Source of the DNA: Phenylobacterium sp.
GTDB taxonomy: Bacteria; Pseudomonadota; Alphaproteobacteria; Caulobacterales; Caulobacteraceae
Assembly: GCF_019636135.1 (NCBI RefSeq)
Contig: NZ_JAHBYD010000023.1
Location: forward strand, 1 to 64,000
DNA: 64,000 nucleotides
Reading direction: 5' to 3'
Shown: one piece after another, positions 34,098-42,374 of the stretch
Position numbering within the stretch: the stretch's first letter is position 1
Layout of the letters: each line of letters starts with the position of its first letter
Program-made: the position numbers and the translations under genes
Notes under the pieces: model-generated
Databases searched by the model: none
Told to the model about the DNA's origin: nothing
What the model saw: only the letters and a program-made list of their open reading frames with translations

Positions 34098-34868
34098 ATG
34101 TCGCTTACACGCCAAAACGTCCGCGATCCCGACGGCTTCCCGGTGCGCGGGCTGGCGGCGACCTACGCCGACGGCCACGTGCTGGACCACCATACACACC
34201 CCTGGGCGCAACTGGTCTACGCCGCGACCGGCACGATGCGGGTCGCCACGCCCACGGCCGCCTGGCTGGCGCCCCCGACGCGCGCGGTCTGGGTGCCGGG
34301 CGGGACGCCGCACGAGATCCGGATGCGCGGGCGCGTGGCGATGCGCACGCTCTACCTCGCGCCGGGCCCAGGGCATGCGGCGCTCGAGGCCTGCCGGGCC
34401 ATCGAGGTGGCGCCGCTGCTGCGCGAACTGATCCTGCACATCGTCCGCCTCGGCATGCTCGATGCGGACAACCTGGCGCACGAGCGCCTGGAGGGGCTGC
34501 TGGTCGATCTGCTCGCCGCCGCCGAGACGGCGCCGCTGGAACTGCCGCTGCCGTCCGATCCACGGGCGCGGGCCTTGGCCGCGCGGCTGCTGGCCGAGCC
34601 GGGCGATGACACCGCCTTCCCTGCGCTCGCCCGTGACGCCGGCGCGTCGCTGCGCACCCTGCAACGGCGCTTCCAGGCTGAGACGGGGCTGTCGCTGGAG
34701 GCCTGGCGCGCACGGGCGCGGATGCAGCAGGCGGTGGTCTCGCTCAGCAACGGCGCGCCGGTCACGACCGCCGCGCTGGACGCCGGCTACCAGAGCGCCA
34801 GCGCCTTCATCGCCGCCTTCCGGCGCGCGTTCGGCGTCACGCCGGGGAAGTGGCGGGCGGGCGCCTAG
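34098..34868 (+). CDS. AraC-family transcriptional regulator
   Basis: This 256-residue regulator has an N-terminal cupin-like sensor domain (about 25-90; VLDHHTHPWAQLVYAATGTMRV) and a C-terminal pair of helix-turn-helices (about 160-250). The second carries the family signature GYQSASAFIAAFRRAFGVTPGKW. It likely activates or represses the divergent VOC gene; the inducer is unknown. Its stop codon abuts the 58-bp repeat module at 34878. Confidence 0.92.
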   Translation: MSLTRQNVRDPDGFPVRGLAATYADGHVLDHHTHPWAQLVYAATGTMRVATPTAAWLAPPTRAVWVPGGTPHEIRMRGRVAMRTLYLAPGPGHAALEACRAIEVAPLLRELILHIVRLGMLDADNLAHERLEGLLVDLLAAAETAPLELPLPSDPRARALAARLLAEPGDDTAFPALARDAGASLRTLQRRFQAETGLSLEAWRARARMQQAVVSLSNGAPVTTAALDAGYQSASAFIAAFRRAFGVTPGKWRAGA

Positions 34869-34877
34869 AGCGGGTTA

Positions 34878-34935
34878 TTGTTTTGGCGCGCGTTTATTCC
34901 GAAAGCCGGTTCCCACTTTTCGGAACGCGCTCTAG
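34878..34935. repeat. 58-bp dispersed palindromic module, copy 2
   Basis: This sequence matches 16695-16752 with one mismatch (GAAAACC versus GAAAGCC). Its arms (GCGCGTTTATTCCGAAA and TTTCGGAACGCGC) fold into a hairpin. It lies between the convergent AraC gene and the next minus-strand gene, and the short flanking motif AGAGCGGGTT is a shortened remnant of the hairpin seen in copy 1. Confidence 0.9.
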
Positions 34936-34936
34936 C

Positions 34937-36211
34937 TCAGAACGCGGCCTTGCGGTCCTCGGCGGCCTTGCGCTGGGCGTTGGTCTCGGCGGCGCCGCGC
35001 TGCTGCGCCAGTTGCGCCGTGGCCTGCTGGGCGCGGGCGGCGTTGGCGATGTCGGCGAGCGTGAGGTTCAGCATCGATATCTCCTGCGTATCGACGTCGA
35101 AGTTCATCGCCACCAGGAGACCCATGGCGCAGCCGGCCTTGACCGCCGGCCCCATGCTGTCCGGCTTCAGCGCCACGATGTTGGTGGCCATCAGGCTGAT
35201 GCTGCTGATCGTGCCGATGTAGGCGTTGAAGACGGCGCCGCGGCAGTCGGCCTCGGCCTGGGGTCCGAGCGTCCGGCCCCGGGCGTCCCAGTACCACGAG
35301 AGCCGCGCTGTCCCGGCCCGCACGCCCGGCGCGGGCACGAAGGAGAAGCTGGGCTGGCCGTACTTGCGGGTGAGGGCCTCGATCGTGCTGCGGGCGCCGG
35401 GGCCCTTCCCGGGCGCGTACTGCGAGGTCTGCGCGACACCCCAAACGCGCCGCTGGCTGGGCGGCGGCATGAAGACCGCCGCCACCGTGTCGCCGATGGC
35501 CCAGTTGTTGGGCACGTTGAAGGTCCTGGCGGTGAAGCTCGTCTCGAAGGTCAGGTCCTTGCGGCCGTAGGGCTCGTAGGTGTTGAGCCGCGCGTCCTGG
35601 GGTTGCCATGTGGAGCCCGCGTAGGGCCTGGAGACCGACGGGAGGCCCGCGGCCTTCAGCGCGGCCTGGACCTCGGGCAGCGTCATCCCGGGGCGGATGC
35701 CGCGGATGTCCGGGCCGCCGCCGGGCGCAGGCGCCGGCGCGCTCGCCGTCGTCGCCGTGGCGGCGCCGCAGTCCCCGGCGGCCTGGCGGATGGCGGGACC
35801 GGCGTTGCCCACCGGCAAGGGACCGAGCGGACGTCCGTCGAGGCTGAGCGTCGAGCCCGCCGGCGCGGTGGCCAGGCGCGCCAGGAACTCCGCCGGCGCG
35901 TCGAGGTTGCCCCAACCGTCCGTCTGGCCGATGCGGGATATCTGGAGCTCGGAGCGCGCGCCGCCGGCCTGGACGCCCACGACCATGCGCGGCGCCGTGG
36001 CGCCGGGCGCCAGCTTCATCAGGAAGGTGCGCTTGTTGTCGACGCAGGCGACGGCGATGGAAATGACGGGCGCCGGCCCCGCGGCCTTGGCGAGCGCCCC
36101 GCCGCCCGGCGTCGGAAGCACCTCCCAGGCGCCCGGCGCAGCCATCGCGCTGGAACACAACATGCCGGCCGCCATCACACCGGCCAGACCCAGGACGCGC
36201 GACGCCGCCAT
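34937..36211 (-). CDS. Exported protein of unknown function
   Basis: This 424-residue protein has a signal peptide (MAASRVLGLAGVMAAGMLCSSAMAAPG). Its first half contains a TAPRMVVGVQ strand and an SLDGRPLG segment that recall invasion-associated-locus B-like exported proteins. Its second half opens with IRGIRPGMTLPEVQAALKAAG, a motif seen in envelope proteins with short beta-alpha repeats. The C-terminal 40 residues form an Ala/Gln/Lys-rich helix. Several cysteines are present. No function can be assigned. It is 50 bp downstream of the aminotransferase on the same strand. Confidence 0.6.
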   Translation of the reverse strand: MAASRVLGLAGVMAAGMLCSSAMAAPGAWEVLPTPGGGALAKAAGPAPVISIAVACVDNKRTFLMKLAPGATAPRMVVGVQAGGARSELQISRIGQTDGWGNLDAPAEFLARLATAPAGSTLSLDGRPLGPLPVGNAGPAIRQAAGDCGAATATTASAPAPAPGGGPDIRGIRPGMTLPEVQAALKAAGLPSVSRPYAGSTWQPQDARLNTYEPYGRKDLTFETSFTARTFNVPNNWAIGDTVAAVFMPPPSQRRVWGVAQTSQYAPGKGPGARSTIEALTRKYGQPSFSFVPAPGVRAGTARLSWYWDARGRTLGPQAEADCRGAVFNAYIGTISSISLMATNIVALKPDSMGPAVKAGCAMGLLVAMNFDVDTQEISMLNLTLADIANAARAQQATAQLAQQRGAAETNAQRKAAEDRKAAF

Positions 36212-36261
36212 GCACAGAACTCCCACTCTGCCCCCACGCTTGGGGCGCGGCGCCGGGGCGG

Positions 36262-37428
36262 TCAAGCCCGGAGCGTGAGGTCCCGCGCCTTCGCCAGCCG
36301 CTTCACGCCTTCGTCGAGCGTCGCGTCGCCCTTGGAGAAGCAGAGGCGCACGATCGAGGTCACCGGGTCGCGCTCGTAGAAGGCCGAGACGGGGATGGCC
36401 GCGACGCCCGCCGCCTTCACCGCGGCCAGGCAGAACTCGCGGTCGCCGACCGTCACGCCCGATCCGGCGAGGTCGACGTTCAGGAAATAGGTGCCCTGGC
36501 TGGTCAGCACCGAGAAGCCCTCGCGGCGCAGGCCCTCGGTCAGGCGGTCGCGGGACGCCTGAAGCTGGCGCGGCATGGTCTCGAACCAGTCGCCGGGATT
36601 CTCCAGGCCCCAGGCGACGGCGGCCTGCAGGTTGGGGGCGGTGGTGAAGGTCATGAACTGGTGGGCGCGCGTCAGGCTGTGGGTCAGGGCCGGCGCGGCG
36701 CACAGGAAGCCCACCTTCCAGCCCGTCAGCCCAAACATCTTGCCCGCCGAGCCGATCTTCACCGTGCGCTCGCGCATGCCGGGCCAGGCGATCAGCGGCC
36801 GGTGCCGGGCGGCGCCGAAGACGACCTGCTCCCAGACCTCGTCGCAGACGGCGATCACGTCGTGCTTCACGCAGAACTCGGCCAGGAGCGCGAGGTCCTC
36901 GTCGGGCAGCACCACGCCGGACGGGTTGATGGGGTTGTTCAGCACCACGAGCCTGGTGCGGTCCGTGAACGCCGCCTCCAGCATCTCGCGGGTGAAGCGC
37001 CAGTGCGGCGGCTGGAGGCTGACCAGCTTCGGTACGCCGCCCGCGCGGCGGATCACCGGCAGGTAGCTGTCGTAGTAGGGCTGGAAGACGATCACCTCGT
37101 CGCCCTCGCCGAGCAGGCCCAGGAAGCTGACCGCCAGCGCCTCGGTGGCGCCCGAGGTGACGGTGATCTCGCTGGCCCAGTCGAAGTCGAGGCCCTGGGT
37201 CCGGGCGTAGTGCGCGGCGACGGCCTGGCGCAGTTCGGGCAGGCCCGTCATCGGCGGATACTGGTTGTAGCCGTTCAGGACGAGGTCGGCGGCCCTGGCG
37301 CGCAGCGGCTCGGGGCCGGGATCGTCCGGGAATCCCTGGCCCAGGTTGATCGCGCCCAGGCTGCGGGCGAGCCCCGACATCTCCTCGAAGATCGTCGTCG
37401 GCAGGGATGAGAAAATCGCGTTGGCCAT
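36262..37428 (-). CDS. PLP-dependent aminotransferase, class I/II
   Basis: This 388-residue fold-type I aminotransferase has NLGQGFPDD near 28-36, TSGATEAL (91-98), the NNPINPSG loop (164-171), a CDEVWE motif, and the PLP lysine Lys230 in SAGKMFGLTGWKVG. The closest known groups are YbdL-type methionine aminotransferases and kynurenine/glutamine transaminases; the substrate is not fixed by sequence. It is divergent from the GNAT gene with only 29 bp between start codons. Confidence 0.92.
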   Translation of the reverse strand: MANAIFSSLPTTIFEEMSGLARSLGAINLGQGFPDDPGPEPLRARAADLVLNGYNQYPPMTGLPELRQAVAAHYARTQGLDFDWASEITVTSGATEALAVSFLGLLGEGDEVIVFQPYYDSYLPVIRRAGGVPKLVSLQPPHWRFTREMLEAAFTDRTRLVVLNNPINPSGVVLPDEDLALLAEFCVKHDVIAVCDEVWEQVVFGAARHRPLIAWPGMRERTVKIGSAGKMFGLTGWKVGFLCAAPALTHSLTRAHQFMTFTTAPNLQAAVAWGLENPGDWFETMPRQLQASRDRLTEGLRREGFSVLTSQGTYFLNVDLAGSGVTVGDREFCLAAVKAAGVAAIPVSAFYERDPVTSIVRLCFSKGDATLDEGVKRLAKARDLTLRA

Positions 37429-37457
37429 CGCCCCGATTTTGGCGACAGACTCCCTCC

Positions 37458-37916
37458 ATGACCATCGCCATCGTGGACTTCGAGCCCCGTCACGCCGAGG
37501 CGTTCCGCACGCTGAACGAGGCCTGGATCTCGAAGCACTTCGCCCTGGAGGCCAAGGACCGCGAGGTGCTGGGCGACCCGCAGGGCCAGATCGTCGACAG
37601 GGGCGGCCTGGTGTTCATGGCCCTGAAGGACGGCGAGGCGGTGGGCTGCGTGGCGCTGCTGAAGATGGACGACGGCGGCTACGAGGTCGCCAAGATGACC
37701 GTGTCCGAGAGCCTGCGCGGCTCCGGGCTCGGGCGGCGCCTCATGCAGCGCTGCATCGACGCCGGCGCCGAGCGGGGCGCGACCCGGCTCTACCTGGAGA
37801 CCAACTCCGGCCTCGGCCCCGCGCTCGGCCTCTACCGCGCCATGGGCTTCCGCGACCTCGCCCCGGCCGACACGCCGTACGTCCGCGCGGACGTCTTCAT
37901 GGAGCGGCCGTACTAG
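37458..37916 (+). CDS. GNAT-family N-acetyltransferase
   Basis: This 152-residue protein has a GNAT fold, with the acetyl-CoA-binding loop as SLRGSGLGRRLMQ (about 87-99) and the late ALGLYRAMGF strand-helix. It should transfer an acetyl group to an amine, but the acceptor is unknown. The ATG at 37458 yields MTIAIVDFEPRHAEAFR, a normal family start. Confidence 0.9.
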   Translation: MTIAIVDFEPRHAEAFRTLNEAWISKHFALEAKDREVLGDPQGQIVDRGGLVFMALKDGEAVGCVALLKMDDGGYEVAKMTVSESLRGSGLGRRLMQRCIDAGAERGATRLYLETNSGLGPALGLYRAMGFRDLAPADTPYVRADVFMERPY

Positions 37917-37958
37917 GGCCGCAGCGGCAACGCTCCACCGCTTGTCATCCCCACCGCC

Positions 37959-38134
37959 TGTCATCCCGGTTTCGCGGCACGCGAAGACCGGGACCCAACC
38001 GTCGGGTGCGTCGATGGTAGGAGGGCGGCTCCTGCGGTCGGAGCCGGATCGCCAGCTCAGAGCGCCGGAGGGTTGGGTCCCGGTCCCCCGCCTTCGCGAG
38101 GGCAGGCTTTGGCTACGCCAAAACCGGGATGACA
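37959..38134. repeat. CATCCCGGT two-ended element, copy 1
   Basis: The element starts TGTCATCCCGGTTTCGCGGCACGCGAAGACCGGGACCCAACC and ends with near-complementary GGTTGGGTCCCGGT...AAAACCGGGATGACA. Each end is itself a hairpin, and a GC-rich variable centre containing CTCAGAGCGCC lies between them. The same layout occurs at 44732, 47205 and 56352. It lies downstream of the GNAT gene. Confidence 0.9.
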
Positions 38135-38224
38135 ATCGTGGGGATCGGGGAACATCGGTGCAGGAGATAGATTGCGAATGACTCGCAACTGCAATAGCGT
38201 GAGCGGGCAATCCGGGAGTCGGCC

Positions 38225-38680
38225 ATGCTTCACCACGCGCCCCGCGACGTCCTCACCCATGGCGAGCGCCTGCTCGTGCGCACGGTCAGGGTGCTGGCGC
38301 TGAGAGGCGGCTGCGACGGGCTGAAGGGCGGTTTCGAGGAGGCCTGCGGCGTGGGGGGCGACGAGGCCTATCGGACCTTGCAGGTGTTCATGCAGCAACT
38401 GGGCGCCTGCGGGCGGCGGCCGCTGAAGCTCTCGGTGGTCACCGATCCCGCCCTGACGACGGACGAGGCCGCGATCCTGGACGTGTTCGGCTGCGCCCAG
38501 GCCGACGACTACGCCAGCCTCGACGAGCGGCTGGCCTCGCTGGTGGGCGGGACGCCGCCGAGCGCGCTGGGCGCGGCGGCCTGCTGGGTCGCCCAGGCGT
38601 TCGGGCTGAACGGGCTGTCGCTGCGCTCCAGTCTGACACCGGCGGCGACGCCGGCGACCCTGCTCTACGCCGCAGAGTAG
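38225..38680 (+). CDS. Conserved-looking hypothetical protein
   Basis: This 151-residue protein is predicted to be mainly helical and cytoplasmic, and has no signal peptide or membrane helix. It opens MLHHAPRDVLTHGERLLVRTVRVLA and contains GAAACWVAQAFGL near 118-130. Four cysteines occur, not in a metal-binding pattern that I recognise. Codon use is like its neighbours. It is flanked by a repeat element upstream and the convergent hemolysin-III gene downstream. I recognise no family. Confidence 0.55.
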   Translation: MLHHAPRDVLTHGERLLVRTVRVLALRGGCDGLKGGFEEACGVGGDEAYRTLQVFMQQLGACGRRPLKLSVVTDPALTTDEAAILDVFGCAQADDYASLDERLASLVGGTPPSALGAAACWVAQAFGLNGLSLRSSLTPAATPATLLYAAE

Positions 38681-38723
38681 CCGTGGGCCTGCGCCGCGCC
38701 CGCAGTCGGCGCGAGGCGCCCTC

Positions 38724-39386
38724 TCAGTGCTGGGCCGCCAGGACCACGCCCAGCAGGACGGCGGTCCAGTGGGCGGCGGCGGCGGCCACCACGTGGCCGT
38801 GCCAGATGGCGCGCGAGAACTTCAGCCTCTTGTTCACGTAGAAGATCACGCCGGTCGAGTAGAGCACGCCGCCGGTCACGAGCAGCGCCAGCGCGTACCA
38901 GGCGAGGCTGTCGATCATCGGCTTCAGCGCCACCACCACGAGCCAGCCCAGCGCCAGGTAGACGCCCACCCAGAACTTCCGGTCGATGCCGGTGAGGAAC
39001 AGCTTGCCCAGCGCGCCGAGCCCCGCGATCAGCCAGACCGCCGTGGTCATGCCGACGCCCCAGGCGCCCGGCAGGTTGATCGTGAACGGCGTGTAGGAGC
39101 CGGCGATCATCAGGAAGATGCCGGCGTGGTCGAGCCGCCGCAGCGTCGGCCGGTACCTGTGGTGGGCGAAGTTGTAGGCGGTGGAGAAGGCCAGCATGGC
39201 CACCACGCCCAGGCCATAGATCGAGACGCCCACCACCTGGCTGATCGAGCCGCCCTTCACCGCCAGCGTCAGCAGCACGATCCCGCCCACGAGCGACAGG
39301 GTCAGGCCCATCACATGCACGACCAGGTCGGCGCACTTGGCGGCCGGGGTCGGATAGTGGCGAGGCGGCTTGAGGGGCAGGTCCAT
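38724..39386 (-). CDS. Hemolysin III/PAQR family membrane protein
   Basis: This 220-residue protein has seven predicted membrane helices. It carries PAQR-type features: TAYNFAHHRYRPTLRRLDHAGIF with early His and Asp, SYTPF, and the late IWHGHVVAAAAAHW histidines. Related proteins are metal-site membrane hydrolases (ceramidase-like) or of unclear role; the hemolysin name is historical. It sits in the inner membrane. A basic start with PPRHYPT precedes the first helix. Confidence 0.92.
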   Translation of the reverse strand: MDLPLKPPRHYPTPAAKCADLVVHVMGLTLSLVGGIVLLTLAVKGGSISQVVGVSIYGLGVVAMLAFSTAYNFAHHRYRPTLRRLDHAGIFLMIAGSYTPFTINLPGAWGVGMTTAVWLIAGLGALGKLFLTGIDRKFWVGVYLALGWLVVVALKPMIDSLAWYALALLVTGGVLYSTGVIFYVNKRLKFSRAIWHGHVVAAAAAHWTAVLLGVVLAAQH

Positions 39387-39455
39387 GCGGCGCTCCTTAG
39401 GCCCGGCACCGTGTCACGCGTGTGGCGCCGCGCGCCAGCGCCCGGGCGACACGGG

Positions 39456-40079
39456 TCAGCCGGCTTCGACCGCCGCCAGCACGGCCCGGGTCGCCGGCCG
39501 TTCGCCCATCCGGACGTGGTGGTCGGCCAGCCGCGGGAAGTCGGCCATGTCGAGCGTGTCGCGCGGCAGCCAGCTCGTCAGCACGTAGAGATAGGGGTCG
39601 CAGACGCTGTAGGCCTCGCCCAGCGCCCAGGGGCCGCGGAACAGGCGCTCGTCGATCAGCCGCATGGCCGCGCCGAACACCTCCGGCGCCTTCCTGCGCA
39701 GCTCGGCGATGGCGGCGGGGTCGTCGGCCCAGCGGGCGCCGCGGTGGCGGTGCGCCGCGGCCGGGTGGACCCACGAGCACAGGTAGCTCATCAGCGACTC
39801 CGCCTCGGCCATCGCGAAGGCGTCCCCCTCGGGCGTCAGCCGCGCGGCGGGATGGGTGCGGGCGATGTAGCCCATGATCGCCGGGGCCTCGGTGATGACG
39901 CCCCGATCGGTCTCCAGGGCCGGCACGCGGGACTTGGGGTTGATCGCCAGGTAGGCCGCCTGCCGCTGCTCGTTCTGCGCGAACCTGAGGCGGTGGACCT
40001 CATAGGCCGCGCCGGCCTCGGCGAGCGCGATCTCGCAGGCGAGGCCGATGGTCCCCGGCGCGGTGTGGAGCTTGAGCAT
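39456..40079 (-). CDS. Glutathione S-transferase family protein
   Basis: This 207-residue protein has a thioredoxin-like N-terminal domain (MLKLHTAPGTIGLACEIALAEAGAAYEV; cis-Pro in SRVPALET, then ITEAPAIMGYIA) and an all-helical C-terminal domain. It probably conjugates or reduces substrates with glutathione. The active-site residue near position 10 appears to be Thr/Gly rather than the usual Ser/Cys/Tyr, which is not unusual in beta-like bacterial forms. The gene is divergent from the MHS transporter. Confidence 0.88.
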   Translation of the reverse strand: MLKLHTAPGTIGLACEIALAEAGAAYEVHRLRFAQNEQRQAAYLAINPKSRVPALETDRGVITEAPAIMGYIARTHPAARLTPEGDAFAMAEAESLMSYLCSWVHPAAAHRHRGARWADDPAAIAELRRKAPEVFGAAMRLIDERLFRGPWALGEAYSVCDPYLYVLTSWLPRDTLDMADFPRLADHHVRMGERPATRAVLAAVEAG

Positions 40080-40180
40080 GCGGCCTCCCGATGATGGCCC
40101 GATCTCAGCATGCGTCGGCGGCGGATTGAACCCGGCGCGGAAAGCGGGTTCTCTCGCGCCCAGGAGTACGGGGGAACGCC

Positions 40181-41488
40181 TTGACCGCAGAGGTCGCCGA
40201 GGTCCGGCAGGACATCGCCACGGCGCGCGAGCGCAACCGGCTGCGCTCGATCCTGGCGGGGTCGGCGGGCAACCTGGTCGAGAGCTTCGACTGGTTCGTC
40301 TACGCCGCCTTCGGGCTCTACTTCTCGAAGGTGTTCTTCCCGGACGCGGACCGCACCACCGAGCTCCTCAACACCGCCGCGGTGTTCGGCGTGGGCTTCT
40401 TCGCCCGCCCGTTCGGGGCGTGGGTGATGGGCCTCTATGGCGACCGCATCGGGCGCAAGGCCGCCATGGTGGTGTCCGTCAGCCTCATGTGCGCGGGCTC
40501 GCTGATCATCGCGCTCTGTCCGGGCCAGGCCCAGATCGGCGTCGCGGCGCCGGCCATCCTGGTGTTCGCCCGCATCCTCCAGGGCATGAGCATGGGCGGC
40601 GAATACGGCGCCTCGGCCACCTACCTGTCGGAGATGGCCCAGCGGAAGACGCGCGGCTTCTGGTCGGGGATTTTCTATTCGACCCTGATCGCCGGCCAGC
40701 TCCTGGCCATGCTGGTGCTGCTGACGCTGACCGCGTTCCTGACGCCGGGGGAGATGCAGGCCTGGGGCTGGCGCGTGCCGTTCTTCATCGGCGGCGGGCT
40801 GGCGCTGGCGGTCTTCTGGCTCCGGCGCGGCATGGACGAGACGCCGTCGTTCGAGGCCCGGACCGGTCCCAAGGCGACCACCTGGGGGCTGATCAGGAGC
40901 CATCCGCGCGAGGCGCTGACGGTCATCGGCCTGACCGCCGGCGGCACGCTCGCCTACTATACGTACACGACCTACATCCAGAAGTTCCTGGTCAACACGG
41001 CGGGCTTCGCCAAGGACCAGGCGAACCTGATCGTCGCCGGCGGCCTCCTGGTCTTCATGCTGATCAACCCGCTGATCGGGGCGATCTCGGACCGGGTCGG
41101 CCGCCGCGCGATCCTCATGACCTTCGGCGTGCTGGGGGCGGCGATGACCTGGCCGCTGCTGTCGGCGATCGCCGCCACCGACAGCGCCTGGGCGGCGTTC
41201 GGCCTGACCACGCTCGCGCTGATCGTGGTGGCGCACTACTCGTCGGTGAACGCGGTGGTGAAGGCCGAGCTCTTCCCGACCGAGGTGCGGGCGCTGGGCG
41301 TCGCCCTGCCCTATTCGCTGGCCAACGCGGCGTTCGGGGGGACGGCCGAGTACGTGGCGCTCGCGTTCAAGCAGGCCGGCCACGAGACGTGGTTCTTCAC
41401 CTACGTGACCGTGGTGATCGCGGGCTCGCTGCTGGTCTACGCCCTGATGCGCGACACGCGGCGCCACAGCCGGATCGCGGAGGACTGA
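40181..41488 (+). CDS. MFS transporter, metabolite:H+ symporter (MHS) family
   Basis: This 435-residue carrier has 12 predicted helices and the MHS signatures: AGNLVESFDWFVYAAFGLYF in helix 1, the GDRIGRK loop between helices 2 and 3, and GGEYGASATYLSEMA in helix 4-5. Relatives (KgtP, ProP, ShiA, CitA) import 2-oxoglutarate, citrate, shikimate or osmolytes; the substrate here is unknown. The start is a TTG at 40181 behind a GGGGGAA site. Its stop overlaps the coaA ATG by one base. Confidence 0.9.
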   Translation: MTAEVAEVRQDIATARERNRLRSILAGSAGNLVESFDWFVYAAFGLYFSKVFFPDADRTTELLNTAAVFGVGFFARPFGAWVMGLYGDRIGRKAAMVVSVSLMCAGSLIIALCPGQAQIGVAAPAILVFARILQGMSMGGEYGASATYLSEMAQRKTRGFWSGIFYSTLIAGQLLAMLVLLTLTAFLTPGEMQAWGWRVPFFIGGGLALAVFWLRRGMDETPSFEARTGPKATTWGLIRSHPREALTVIGLTAGGTLAYYTYTTYIQKFLVNTAGFAKDQANLIVAGGLLVFMLINPLIGAISDRVGRRAILMTFGVLGAAMTWPLLSAIAATDSAWAAFGLTTLALIVVAHYSSVNAVVKAELFPTEVRALGVALPYSLANAAFGGTAEYVALAFKQAGHETWFFTYVTVVIAGSLLVYALMRDTRRHSRIAED

Positions 41489-42180
41489 TGCCGGCCCTGC
41501 AGGACCGGCTGATCGCCCAGGTGGCCGAGCGCGCCGCCGGCCGCGACGTGTTCCTCGTCGGCGTCACCGGCGCCGTGGCGGTGGGCAAGAGCACGCTGGC
41601 CCGCGCGATCGCCGAGGGGCTGAAGGCGCGGGGCCTCGCGGCCCAGGCCGTCCCCACCGACGGGTTCCTGCGGCCCAACAAGGACCTCGAGGCCGCCGGC
41701 CTGAGCGCGAGGAAGGGCTTCCCCGAGACCTTCGACGTCGCCGCCTTCCACGGTTTCCTCGACCGCCTGGCGTCGGGCCGCGCGGCGCGGATGCCGGTCT
41801 ATTCGCACGTCAGCTACGACATCGTGCCGGGCGAGACGCACACGGTCGCCGGCAAGGGCGTGGTCATCGTCGAAGGCGTGAACGTGCTGCAGACGCCGCA
41901 GGCCCGCGAGCGCTTCGGCCTCAGGCTCTACGTCGACGCCGAGCCCGAGCACATCAAGGCCTGGTACCTGACCCGCCTGGACGGGATCATCGCCAACGAG
42001 CCCGACAGCCTGATCGCCCGGATCCCGGACGCGGCGTACCGCAACACCCTGGTCGAGGCCGCCTGGGCCGGCATCAACCTCGTCAACCTCCGCGACCACA
42101 TCGCGCCCACCATGGCCCACGCCGACGTGGTGGTGCGCAAGGCGGCGGACCACTCGCTGGTGGAACTGGCGGCGAGGTAA
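41488..42180 (+). CDS. coaA: Short type-I-like pantothenate kinase
   Basis: This 230-residue P-loop kinase has Walker A GAVAVGKS (28-35), then the CoaA-specific TDGFLRPN, RKGFPETFDV, PVYSHVSYDIVPGE and VEGVNVLQ motifs. It should phosphorylate pantothenate, the first step to coenzyme A. It is about 85 residues shorter than E. coli CoaA (316), lacking N- and C-terminal parts, so it may act on another small alcohol such as a uridine-type substrate. Its ATG overlaps the stop of the MHS transporter gene (TGATG). A carrier coupled to a kinase suggests uptake followed by trapping. Confidence 0.85.
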   Translation: MPALQDRLIAQVAERAAGRDVFLVGVTGAVAVGKSTLARAIAEGLKARGLAAQAVPTDGFLRPNKDLEAAGLSARKGFPETFDVAAFHGFLDRLASGRAARMPVYSHVSYDIVPGETHTVAGKGVVIVEGVNVLQTPQARERFGLRLYVDAEPEHIKAWYLTRLDGIIANEPDSLIARIPDAAYRNTLVEAAWAGINLVNLRDHIAPTMAHADVVVRKAADHSLVELAAR

Positions 42181-42186
42181 GAGATC

Positions 42187-42372
42187 TCCTCTCCCCCCGC
42201 GAAGCGGAGTGGGAAGGGCTGGGAGAGGGTCGGCACGTGAGAGCGTGCTCCGCCGATGGCCGAGCGAGGACGTGCGGCGTCACCGTGCGTGGGCCCTCGA
42301 CGGATAAACAGAGTCGGCCCAGCCGGCCCTCACCCTAACCTCTCCCTCCATCGCTCCGCTCGAGGGAGAGGA
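42187..42372. repeat. Intergenic inverted-repeat element (CTCTCC family)
   Basis: Between coaA and the GFA gene, outer arms TCTCCTCTCCC...GGAGAGGAGAT enclose GAAGCGGAG, a GGGAGAGGGT/ACCCTAACCTCTCCC pair and GGCCGAGCG. No protein frame is convincing. The layout is like the 22172 element but with different arms. Confidence 0.6.
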
Positions 42373-42374
42373 GA

